From Aureococcus anophagefferens (lineage: Eukaryota; Sar; Pelagophyceae; Pelagomonadales; Pelagomonadaceae), in NCBI RefSeq assembly GCF_000186865.1, contig NW_008705592.1, positions 363,781 to 411,275 of the forward strand: a DNA stretch of 47,495 bases, given 5' to 3'. The notes under the pieces were generated by a model. The model worked only from the letters and a program-made list of their open reading frames with translations. It made no database searches and had not been told where the DNA came from. Both the position numbers and the translations under genes were made by a program. Every line of letters starts with the position of its first letter. The stretch's first letter is position 1. Below, piece after piece: positions 31,001-38,538 of the stretch.

Positions 31001-31254
31001 CGCAGGAACTCGAGGCGCAGGTACGCGGTCAGCGCGCGGCGGTGGCCGCGCGGCCGCAGCTCCGGCGTCGGCGCGTCGCCGAAGGACGCGTCGTCGGCCG
31101 CCGGCGTGCGCGGCGACGGCAGCAGCCCGACCGCCGCGCGCCGGTCGATCTCCTCGCCCGTGCCCACGGCGCGCAGCTGGTCCATGGTCAACGCGTCGCC
31201 GCCGTCGCGCCGCCGCTCGAAGGCGCAGCGCAGCTCCTCTTGCAGGCGGCGCAT
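28080..31254 (-). CDS. SulP-family transporter with STAS and cyclic-nucleotide-binding domains
   Basis: Exons 31254-30379 and 30167-28080 give 987 aa, ATG 31254 (MRRLQEELRCAFERRRDGG). A cytosolic N-terminus is followed by multiple membrane spans (VDGLASCVAFLVTCVIYVST, FVATFVAASSLIFALCGVVLLAL, VLIGAIKIGI). The SulP signature region is GAANVAASLLGAQGTAYSFSALKLAQHLGASKRGVG. A STAS domain (about 615-710) has YLFFGSAAELL and VLDLRQCYGSLDFTAVSAF. A Ser/Pro linker precedes a cNMP-binding fold (about 860-960) with GVRDYAAGELVYRRGDAVDDAFYLVAGGRLRLL and LGRGNVVGVNAYY. The architecture resembles fungal YGR125W-type SulP proteins. It probably transports an anion or amino acid across a vacuolar or plasma membrane; the substrate is unknown. 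Confidence 0.85.
30168..30378 (-). mobile_element. Introner 8 (family A) in the SulP gene
   Basis: 211-bp intron from 30378 to 30168. Sense TSD GTGACGTC at 30378-30371 and 30167-30160, identical. Inverted ends are GTGTGCAAATCAA and TTGATTTGCACAC: both ends carry the same G-to-C change against other copies. GT donor, acceptor CACACAG, phase 0: LPYP|VTSGMLASI. Core is sense to the gene. Confidence 0.94.
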
Positions 31255-31570
31255 GATGCGAGTGGTGCGGCAGCGATGCAGCAACGATGCAGTAGCAGCG
31301 AGAACTTGCACCGGCAGCCGCTCTCAGGTCATGTCAAATCTTGTTTGGGATCAACCATCGTGTGCATCCGGCACGGAAATCGCCGCAGCGCGGCAAGCCG
31401 TTGAGTTTTTGAAGTAATTTTTGCCGCACTCTTGGCACACACGCTGCCCGGATGGCCTCCGGGCGACGCCGAAACGAGCGCGCAGACCCAACGACCCACC
31501 GGCGAAAGAAAGTAGACAGGGCGGGGGCGCGCGGTTGGGTCTTTTCCGCGGTCGCGCGCGAGCGGGGCGT
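31255..31570. other. Spacer of 316 bp
   Basis: 5' flank of the SulP gene and 3' flank of SSNA1. Contains GCAGCAACGATGCAGTAGCAGCG repeats near 31270-31300 and an AT-richer stretch 31320-31440. No gene seen. Confidence 0.4.
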
Positions 31571-32156
31571 CTAGGACGAGTACTGCTTCTTCTTCGTGAG
31601 GTTGACGGTCTCTCGCTTGAGGACGTGGAGGAGCGTCTGCGACGACTCGAGGATTTTCATGTACGCGGCCTCCGTCTCCTGGATCGTCTTGTCGTACTCG
31701 TTCCGCGCCATGACGCGCCGCGCGAGCGCCTCGTTGATTTTCGACAACCGGTCCGTCAGGATGCTGCGCGGGGGTCGCGCGTCGAGCGGCGCGTCGAGCG
31801 GCGCGCCGGCGGCGGGCGCGCGGCCCCCGGGGGGCTCGCGGGGGTCCCGCGCGCGCGCGGCGGCGGGCGGCGAATCGGAAGCGTCGGGGCCGCTCACCTG
31901 AGATCCTTCTGGATCTTCGCCTTCTCCTCCTCCTCCTTCAGGATCGCCGTGTTCACCTGCGGCGCGGCGGCGCGTCGGACCGCGGCGCGCGGGGCGGCGG
32001 CGGCGCGGCGGCCGCCGACGGGCGGCGCCAAAACGACGGACGCGCGCGGCGCGTCGGACGCCGGCGGCGCACGGCTTCGCGCTTCTCGCGCAGATCCTCG
32101 ATGCACTTGACGAGCTCGTTGTTGTAGTTCTGGAGCGTCGCGCCCTGGGACGCCAT
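31571..32156 (-). CDS. SSNA1: SSNA1 / NA14 / DIP13 microtubule-associated coiled-coil protein
   Basis: Exons 32156-32073, 31956-31898 and 31763-31571 give 111 aa, close to the usual 119. [28 protein letters not shown] and [35 protein letters not shown] match SSNA1 almost residue for residue. The middle exon ([19 protein letters not shown]) is the coiled-coil linker. SSNA1 forms fibrils, binds and branches microtubules, and localises to basal bodies, centrosomes and axonemes. Introns are 116 bp (32072-31957, phase 0) and 134 bp (31897-31764, phase 2), both GT-AG and without TSDs. Confidence 0.96.
31764..31897 (-). other. SSNA1 intron 2 (134 bp, GT-AG)
   Basis: Donor AG|GTGAGC, acceptor GCGCAG|CATCC, phase 2. 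Conventional consensus; no TSD or introner sequence. The edges are supported by family alignment ([14 protein letters not shown]). Confidence 0.85.
31957..32072 (-). other. SSNA1 intron 1 (116 bp, GT-AG)
   Basis: Donor GCC|GTGCGCC, acceptor GCCGCAG|GTGAAC, phase 0. Supported by family alignment ([16 protein letters not shown]). No introner sequence. Confidence 0.8.
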
Positions 32157-32362
32157 GGCCACCAACCGACGAGGGCGCGAGGGCTTGTTACAAGTAGCTC
32201 GTCGTTGTGTGGCCCGGCTCGAGGCGCAAAGTTGCTTGTTTGGGATGCCGTGGTGGTGCACCGAACAGCCCACTGGCAGCAAGGCTGCACAAGTAGGGGC
32301 CCCACCGCCTACAAGTCAATTACAAGTCACGACGCTACCCCGACGCCCCGGCGCGTCCCCGC
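32157..32362. other. Spacer of 206 bp
   Basis: 5' flank of SSNA1 and 3' flank of the JmjC-like gene; AT-richer in the middle. No gene seen. Confidence 0.3.
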
Positions 32363-34568
32363 CTAGTAGAGCCCCGCGTCGTCGGGGAGGATCGTGTCGT
32401 CGAGGGCGAACTTGGCCCAGGGCACGGCGTCGTCGTAGGGCGGCGGCGCGCGGTCGAGGCGCGCGTCGAGGTCGCCCGGCCCCGCGGGCACGCCCGCCTC
32501 GAGGAGCCGCGTGATCCAGGGGACGTCGTGGGCGACGTAGGCCTGGTACCACTTGCGCACGGCGCCGCGCCGCAGGGGCAGCAGCCGCCGCCGGCCCGGG
32601 ACCGGCGGCGCGTGCTCGAGCGCCGTCCGCAGCGCGACCTGGGCAGGAAACAAAAATATTCAACGCGACTTCAATATGAATGTATTCGCACGATTGTGAC
32701 ATAGTTTTTCACTGTCTACAAAGAACCCGCCGAGAGAAAACGATCCGTACAAAAATCAGCCGAATCGACTTCGATGTGACCGAGCTCGAGAGGTTTGAAG
32801 TTTTTGCTGGACGGGGCGTTCCACTGGTTGTTTCCGGCACAGAGCGCGACGGGCAGCGCGGGCCGGGTCACGACGTCGCCCTCGACGGCCGTCAGCGGCT
32901 CGAGCACGTCGAGCTCGTAGGGCGCGAGCGGCGGCAGGAAGAGCGCGTCGCCCGGCCGGAGCCGCGCGACCATGACGCGGTCCGGCCCCGCGAGCTCGCC
33001 GTCGAAGAGCGACGGCGGCCCGCGGCCCAGCGCGTCGCAGTCCGGCGGCGCGGCCGCCCGGGGCGCCGCGGCCGTCGCGTCGCGCGCCGCGGCGAAGGGC
33101 CGCGCGCACCGGCTGTCGCGGAAGTGGCGCCGGAGCCACGCGTCGTGGTCGCGCTCCGCCTGGAAACGGGCGATTCAACGTCGCGTCAACGTGAGTGACC
33201 CGCGCGCGCGCGTTCCGGAAACAGCGTCCGCGCTACGGGAACGCTCCGAGGGACGATCGCTCGTCCAAACATCGGCCGAAACGAGCGGCGCGCGGCCGAG
33301 AGAGGAGCCTCGGGGACGTCGCGCCCTGTTCCCGCGCCGCGCTCCGCGGCGCCGAGGCCGCCCTCGTCGAGCACGCGCACGTCGGCGAGGCCCTCGGAGA
33401 CGACGATCCAGCGCGCGAGGCCGCCGCGCGCGACGGCCGCGGCGACGCGCGACCCCGGCGACCGGATCGTCAGCCGCGGCGGCGACGCGAGCGCCGCGCC
33501 GACGGCGTAGCGCGGCACGGCGACGGAGTCAAGCAGCTCCGGGCAGAGCGCCGTGAGGTCCTCGGAGGCGAGGAAGACCTGGTCGACGTTGAGCGCGCGC
33601 GGCCGCGCCGCGGAGCCGTTCCGCGTGCCGTTGGCCTTGTGGCGCAGCGCGTCGACGTAGTCGCCGAGCGACGCGCCGAAGCGCGCCGCGGCGTCGTCCC
33701 AGACGAGGCCGCCGCGCGCGTCGGGCCCGCCGTCGAGGCGCGACAGCCGCGGCCGCCGGCGCCCGCAGGCCCGCGCCGCGTCCGCCGCCGTCGGCCGCGC
33801 GGCGGCGAAGCCCTCGACGACGACGGGCGCGGCGCCGTAGGCGTCGAGGAAGCGGTCGATCGACAGCTCCGCGGCGCGCTCCCGGGGCAGCCGCTCCGCG
33901 GCCGTCGCGCGGCCGAGCGCGCGGTTCCGCAGCGCGGCCGCGCGCGCGCGGAGGGCCCGGACGTCCGCGAGGCACCGGGCGATGCGCGCGGACAGGCTCC
34001 GCCACTCGACCTCGTCGCGCGGCGCGACGATGGCCTCGAGGTGCGCGCAGCCGCCCTCCATGACGTCCGCGAGGCCCCGGAGCTCGCGGCCGAGCTCGCC
34101 GAGCTCGCCGCGGTAGCCGCGCGTCGCCTCGACGCCGACGCGCGCGAGCCAGATCTCCGCGAAGCCGTCGTCCTCGCCGAATTTCGCGAGGTGGCGGAAC
34201 GCGCCCGCCGCGTCGCGGTAGCTCCCCTCGGCGACGCGCGCGAAGGCCGCCGCCGACGCCTGGCCCAGGCCCTCCTCGCGGTAGCGCCGGTGCTGCGCCT
34301 CGCGCGACCGCGCGTGCAGCGCCACCGCGACCGCGACCGCGACGACGGCGCCGGCCCACCACGCGAGCGCCCGCAGGCCCACGAGCCCGTAGAAGACGGC
34401 GGGCCGCGCCTCGGGGCCGAAGGCCTCGTCGAGGCTGAGCTCCCGGTCGCCGTCGCCCTCGGCCGGCGCGGGCGCCGCGCCCGGCGCGTCGCCGGCGTCG
34501 CCGTCCGGCGGCGGCTCCTCCGACGGCTCGAGGCTCGGCCGGTCCTTCGACCGCCGCCGCCGCGGCAT
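32363..34568 (-). CDS. Membrane-anchored JmjC/cupin-8-like protein, catalytic residues degenerate
   Basis: Exons 34568-33348, 33159-32851 and 32638-32363 give 601 aa, ATG 34568 (MPRRRRSKDRPSLEP). One membrane span lies at about 65-90 (YGLVGLRALAWWAGAVVAVAVAVAL). A helical region follows (about 95-200). A cupin-8/JmjC-like domain begins at GAAPVVVEGFAAARP and includes LTALCPELLDSVAVPRYAV, LTIRSPGSRVAAAV and the late-strand motif LRPGDALFLPPLAPYELDVLEPL. In active family members the positions after the 'SP.GS' turn and near 'LPP.W.H' supply the iron-binding His-x-Asp and His; here they read RVA and YEL, so iron binding looks lost. C-terminus: KWYQAYVAHDVPW. The assignment rests on pattern, not on a full alignment. 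Two introners. Confidence 0.65.
32639..32850 (-). mobile_element. Introner 9 (family A/B intermediate) in the JmjC-like gene
   Basis: 212-bp intron from 32850 to 32639. Sense TSD GTCGCGCT at 32850-32843 and 32638-32631, identical. The element ends TTTCCTGCCCAG; the other end is CTGTGCCGGAAACAA. So one terminus is family-B-like (GCCCAG) and the other family-A-like. GT donor, phase 0: RPALP|VALRTALEH. Core GTACAAAAATCAGCCGAATCG is antisense to the gene. AT-richest copy in the window. Confidence 0.92.
33160..33347 (-). mobile_element. Introner 10 (family B, GC-shifted) in the JmjC-like gene
   Basis: 188-bp intron from 33347 to 33160. Sense TSD GCGGAGCG at 33347-33340 and 33159-33152, identical. 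The element ends CGTTTCCAG. GC donor, phase 0: EGGLGA|AERDHDAWL. The core reads CGTCCAAACATCGGCCGAAACG and much of the rest has shifted to GC, so it is an older copy. Antisense to the gene. Confidence 0.9.
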
Positions 34569-34822
34569 GGCGCGTTGGTGTTTGATCCGAGAGGTTGTTT
34601 GTGGCGATTTGTGAATGGATTTTGAAGATGAGAAGGCGCGTTTGGGCGCGGCCGAGAGGTTGCCCAGGTTTGCGACTGGGTTGCGATTCGTGTGCGACAG
34701 CAACTTAATTAACGATGCCTCAAGGTGCCTCAAACTTGCCCAGGTGGAATCACACGTCGCGGGCTGTGGCGCGCGGATCGTGCGCTCGCTCCGCCGAGTG
34801 TGTCTCAGACAGCGTCGCAGTC
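34569..34822. promoter_or_regulatory. Divergent promoter region (JmjC-like / lumenal protein)
   Basis: 254 bp between divergent ATGs. The first 140 bp is AT-rich for this genome (GATTTGTGAATGGATTTTGAAGATG). It contains a direct repeat AAGGTGCCTCAAACTTGCC / ATGCCTCAAGGTGCC near 34713-34740. No TATA box is evident. Confidence 0.4.
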
Positions 34823-35590
34823 ATGCTGCGGCGTCTCCTGCGCGTCGCGCTGCTCGTCGTCCCCGCGGCGCGCGCCCTCCGCGTGCCGGCGACGCGCCGG
34901 GCCTTTGGCGTCGGCGCCGGCGCGGCGGTCGCCAGCGCGGCGCTGCCGGCGCCCGGCCGCGCGGCCGAGGAGCCGCCCATCGACATGGACAAGATCCGCG
35001 CGCTCGCGGCCAAGAAGCAGACCATGGACCTGCGCGTGCCGACGCAGGCCGACCCGCGCGACCGGGCGCTGCGGGTCGTCGTGCTCGCGAGCAACGGCGC
35101 CGTGCTCCGCCTCGAGCCCGACGAGGTCAAGGAGATGGAGCGCGTGGGCTTCCTCGTCAAGGACGGCTTCCGCGGCCGGGCGCCGGACTACCTGAGCCTC
35201 CGCGACTTCCAGCCCCGGGACTGGTATTCCGCGCCGCTGAGCTCCGTGTGGGAGAACGGCGTCGACCGCTTCAAGGCGGTTTCTGAGGGCCGCGACTACG
35301 CCGCGGATGTTGAGGCCAAGGCCCGAGCGCTGCGCACGTCCGTGGCCGAGAAGGCCGCGGCCGTCGGCGGCGACCCGCCACCGGAGGGGTGGCTCGCGCC
35401 GGTCGCGGACGACGGCACGATCTGCGGCTACGGCCGCTACGCGACCAAGTGCGCGGACCCGACGCCGGGCCAGGTCTTCATCAAGAGCGCCGTCGAGGGC
35501 ACGTCGCCCAAGGGCATCGCGCCGCCGGAGAAGATCGTGTTCACGCCGCTCGTCGAGACCCTCTCCAAGAAGTTCGCCGGGGCTAAGTAG
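34823..35590 (+). CDS. Probable thylakoid-lumen protein with Tat-type signal
   Basis: 255 aa, ATG 34823. The presequence has two parts: MLRRLLRVALLVVPAARALRVP (signal peptide) and a thylakoid-type signal TRRAFGVGAGAAVASAALPAPGRAAEE, with a twin Arg before the hydrophobic core and AxA cleavage. The mature part is about 205 residues and mostly helical and charged: DMDKIRALAAKKQTMDLRVPTQ, VVVLASNGAVLRLEPDEVKEMERVGFLVKDGF, DYLSLRDFQPRDWY. The C-terminus has YGRYATKCADPTPGQVFIKS. I recognise no family. It may be a photosystem assembly or lumenal accessory factor; that is inference from targeting only. Confidence 0.75.
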   Translation: MLRRLLRVALLVVPAARALRVPATRRAFGVGAGAAVASAALPAPGRAAEEPPIDMDKIRALAAKKQTMDLRVPTQADPRDRALRVVVLASNGAVLRLEPDEVKEMERVGFLVKDGFRGRAPDYLSLRDFQPRDWYSAPLSSVWENGVDRFKAVSEGRDYAADVEAKARALRTSVAEKAAAVGGDPPPEGWLAPVADDGTICGYGRYATKCADPTPGQVFIKSAVEGTSPKGIAPPEKIVFTPLVETLSKKFAGAK

Positions 35591-35897
35591 GACGCTCTTC
35601 TTCGACGAGGGCGGCGCGCCGAGCCCGCGTCGGCGCGCGGCGGCGGGGGCCGCCGTCGCACCGCGAGGCGTCGCGTGCGCCGCGGCGCGCGGCGACGGAC
35701 GAGGAGGCCGAGGCCTGCAGCTCGAGCTCGAGCAAGCGCGAGGAGCAGAGCAAGGCCGTGAGCAGCGGCAATCGCTCCGGCGCATACGCGCCGACGCGCC
35801 GTCGCGAGATCGTCGACCGCATCGCGCGCGCGCGTCAGGACTGCATCGTCCGTCGCCGCCGCCGTCGACGGCGGCGCGAGCGAGCTGCCTGCGGCGA
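35591..35897. other. Spacer of 307 bp, no supported gene
   Basis: 3' flank of the lumenal-protein gene and 5' flank of the galectin-like gene, very GC-rich. Frames are open but lack conserved features. Confidence 0.35.
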
Positions 35898-37250
35898 ATG
35901 GCCATGGACACGACGGACGACGGCGGCCCGTCGCCGGGCCTCGCCGGCTTCAAGCGCGGCTTCCTCGACGACGGCAAGCCGCCGGACCCGGCCGCGAGCC
36001 TCCGCGAGCTCCTCGCGTGTCCCAAGGAGCCCGCGGCGCCGCCGCCGCCGCCGGCCGCGTCGGCGGCGCCGCGGCGCGAGGCCTACCCCGTCGACCCGGA
36101 CTGGCAGCACCGGAGCTGGTGGGAGCAGTGGACCGACGAGCGCGAGGACGTCTTCGACCGCGAGTGGTTCATCAGCGAGCCCGAGGAGGAGCCGCCGGAC
36201 GTGCCCGAGGACTTTCTCGCGCTCGCGTTCGAGGACATCGACATCTCGAAGATCCCCGGCGTCGAGACCGTCGAGCGCGACGGCGAGGTCTACACGGTCT
36301 ACGAGGCCGAGCTCCTCGACGCCTTCGCCAAGGCCAAGGCCGCGGGCACGGACGCGGAGCGGCGCGAGGCGGAGCTGAAGGCGCAGCAGGCGGCGATCGC
36401 GGAGCGGCAGCGCGCGCAGACCGCGCTGAAGCGCAAGACGGAGGCGCTCTCGAAGCCCCTGCAGCTCGCGCCGGAGCGGAAGGAGCGGAAGCGGCTGTCC
36501 GTCGAGAAGCCCGGCGCGTCGCTGCTCGTGGCGGCGGCGGCGGCGGCGGGCGCCGCGGGCGACGGCCCCGCGCGGCGCGCGGCCGGCGGCGGCGGCGCCG
36601 CGGCCGCGCCGTCGGCGTCCGTGCCCAAGCGGCCCAAGCGCGAGAAGCTCGAGGAGGAGGCCGTCGAGGGCGCGAGCTCCTGGGACGCGCTCGACCCGGC
36701 GGGCGTCGTCGCCTTCGGCGGGTTCCCCTGGAGCTCCTCCGCCGCGGACGAGGCCCTCGAGCTGCCGCTCCCCGGCTTCCCGGCGAACGACACGCTCGTG
36801 CTCCGCGTCTCCGTGCCGGCGACCTCCGACATCTGGGCGCTCAACGTCGTGCCGCGCGACCACGACGACGGCGCGACGCTGCTCTACCACTTCAACCCGC
36901 GGCGCAAGGAGCGCGGGGGGACCCTCGTGGAGAACGACAAGTTCGACGACGACTGGGGGCGCGCGTCCAAGGTGTCCCTGCCGCGGCGGCCGCCGCTCTT
37001 CGGGCTACAGGAGGCGGAGCTCGTCTTCAAGCTCCGGGCGACGCCGGGCGCCGTCGACGTCCACGTCACCGTGGACCGCATCCAGGCCTGCGCCTGGCGC
37101 CTGCGCTGCGACCTGCCCGCGTCGGACCTCGCGGTGCTCGTGCCGACGACGGACGACTTCGGCAACAGGGAGGACATCACGATCCACTCGGCCTGGTGGG
37201 GCAAGCTCGGCATGCTCCCGACGCACCGGCCGCCCCAGGTCCGGCGCTAG
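35898..37250 (+). CDS. Galectin-like protein with charged N-terminal region
   Basis: 450 aa, ATG 35898 (MAMDTTDDGG). The N-terminal half is charged, with WQHRSWWEQWTDEREDVFDREWFISEPEEE (about 70-100), a coiled coil (AKAKAAGTDAERREAELKAQQAAIAERQRAQ) and basic nuclear-localisation-like runs (PERKERKRLS, KRPKREK). The C-terminal about 170 residues form a lectin-type beta sandwich with the galectin signature: IWALNVVPRDHD, LYHFNPRRKERGGTLVEND, then DDWG, and later FKLRATPGAVDVHVT. H-N-R of HFNPR and the later N and W are the usual galactose-contacting set, though Glu after WG is replaced. No secretion signal, so likely intracellular. The 3' end overlaps the next gene by 4 bp. Confidence 0.72.
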   Translation: MAMDTTDDGGPSPGLAGFKRGFLDDGKPPDPAASLRELLACPKEPAAPPPPPAASAAPRREAYPVDPDWQHRSWWEQWTDEREDVFDREWFISEPEEEPPDVPEDFLALAFEDIDISKIPGVETVERDGEVYTVYEAELLDAFAKAKAAGTDAERREAELKAQQAAIAERQRAQTALKRKTEALSKPLQLAPERKERKRLSVEKPGASLLVAAAAAAGAAGDGPARRAAGGGGAAAAPSASVPKRPKREKLEEEAVEGASSWDALDPAGVVAFGGFPWSSSAADEALELPLPGFPANDTLVLRVSVPATSDIWALNVVPRDHDDGATLLYHFNPRRKERGGTLVENDKFDDDWGRASKVSLPRRPPLFGLQEAELVFKLRATPGAVDVHVTVDRIQACAWRLRCDLPASDLAVLVPTTDDFGNREDITIHSAWWGKLGMLPTHRPPQVRR

Positions 37251-38437
37251 CGCCCCGTCCGTCGTCGCGGGGGGCGCCAGTCATTAAGGGGCTGCCTCGA
37301 CTCGGACTCGGCGTCGTCGTCGTCGGCGTCGTCGTCGCCGGAGCCGCCGGAGACGACGTCGTCGGAGCCGCCGGTGTCGTAGGCGTCGTCGAAGTCGGCG
37401 TCGTCGAAGTCGTTGGAGGACCATCGCGCGGGCCGGTCGCGCTCGCCCGTGTCCGCGCAGAAGATGCAGTTGAACAGGGACGGCTCCCGCGGCGCCGCCT
37501 TCGGAGACGCCTCGGAGGAGCGGCGCGACCAGACCGACGAGACGTCGGACGGCGCCGACGCGAGGCCGACGTAGCGGCGCGTCGTCGCGACCAGGGGGTT
37601 CGCGCGCTGGCGCGGCTTCGAGCCCCGCCTCGCGGTCCGGAGCGACCGCAGCGGGCCCCGCGCGGGGTCCCGGGCGGCCGTCGTCGGCGTCGCCGGGTCG
37701 TCGAGGCCGAGGACGTCGAGAGATCGCGCGCGTCCGTCGCCGCCGCCGCCGTCCGCGTCCCGAAGAATCCCCGCGTAGAAGTCGCCCGTCGTCGTGCCGG
37801 CCTCGTCGGCCGCCGCCGCCTCGACGCACGCGCGCGCGAAGCCGCCGCGCCGGAGCTTGGCCGCCTCGACGCCGCCGTAGTGGTAGAGGAATGCCGCGCA
37901 GACGTGCGCGTCGTGCTGCACGGCGAGGTGGAAGAGCGACCTCGCGCGGGCGTCGACGGCGCCGCGCGCCCAGTTCCGCGAGCCGACGTATGCGAGCTCG
38001 CGCCGGAGGTCGTAGAGGCTGTCGCGCTCGACGGCGTCGACGGCCCGGTAGAAGCGGTCCCGGGCGTCGCGGCCCGGGCCGAGGCCCAGGGACTCGGAGT
38101 TGATCATCTCCGCGACGGGCTCCGTGCCCTCGGCGAACCACCGAGCGGCGGCGGCGGCGCAACTCGCCCCGGCCGCGCGCGCGCGGCGCGACGCGACGGG
38201 CCGCGCCGCGCTCGTCTCCTCGAGCAGGTCCCGGGACACGTCGCCCGAGAGCTCGATGCGCTTCGAGAGCGTGACCGCGTGCGCGTGGGCCAGGTCCCGG
38301 TCCTCGATGTCCTGGTCGAACGCGTCGGCCCTGCCGGATTCGTAGAACGACATGACGCGTCGGAACTCGCGCCGCTCCCGCCGCTCCTCACTGCGCTTCA
38401 GGCCGTGGGCCTTCAAAAAATCGTAGATGGCATACAT
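37247..38437 (-). CDS. Unknown protein with one ankyrin-like unit and acidic tail
   Basis: 396 aa, ATG 38437 (MYAIYDFLKAHGLKRSEERRERREF). Mostly helical; RSLFHLAVQHDAHVCAAFLYHYGGVEAAKLRR (about 155-190) looks like an ankyrin-type helix pair. Then come a basic/Ser-rich stretch and a run of about 50 Asp/Ser/Gly residues (NDFDDADFDDAYDTGG, DDDADDDDAESES). No family is recognised. It is convergent with the galectin-like gene: the stop codons TAG (plus) and TAG (minus) share CTAG at 37247-37250. Confidence 0.7.
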   Translation of the reverse strand: MYAIYDFLKAHGLKRSEERRERREFRRVMSFYESGRADAFDQDIEDRDLAHAHAVTLSKRIELSGDVSRDLLEETSAARPVASRRARAAGASCAAAAARWFAEGTEPVAEMINSESLGLGPGRDARDRFYRAVDAVERDSLYDLRRELAYVGSRNWARGAVDARARSLFHLAVQHDAHVCAAFLYHYGGVEAAKLRRGGFARACVEAAAADEAGTTTGDFYAGILRDADGGGGDGRARSLDVLGLDDPATPTTAARDPARGPLRSLRTARRGSKPRQRANPLVATTRRYVGLASAPSDVSSVWSRRSSEASPKAAPREPSLFNCIFCADTGERDRPARWSSNDFDDADFDDAYDTGGSDDVVSGGSGDDDADDDDAESESRQPLNDWRPPRRRTGR

Positions 38438-38538
38438 CGGCGAGTGACCTCGCAACTATTGCGGAGGCCGCCAGCCCTATGAGCTCAGTGGTAATTTTTC
38501 AGTGCACGATCGCCGATCTGGAGCCCCAAACGCTAACA

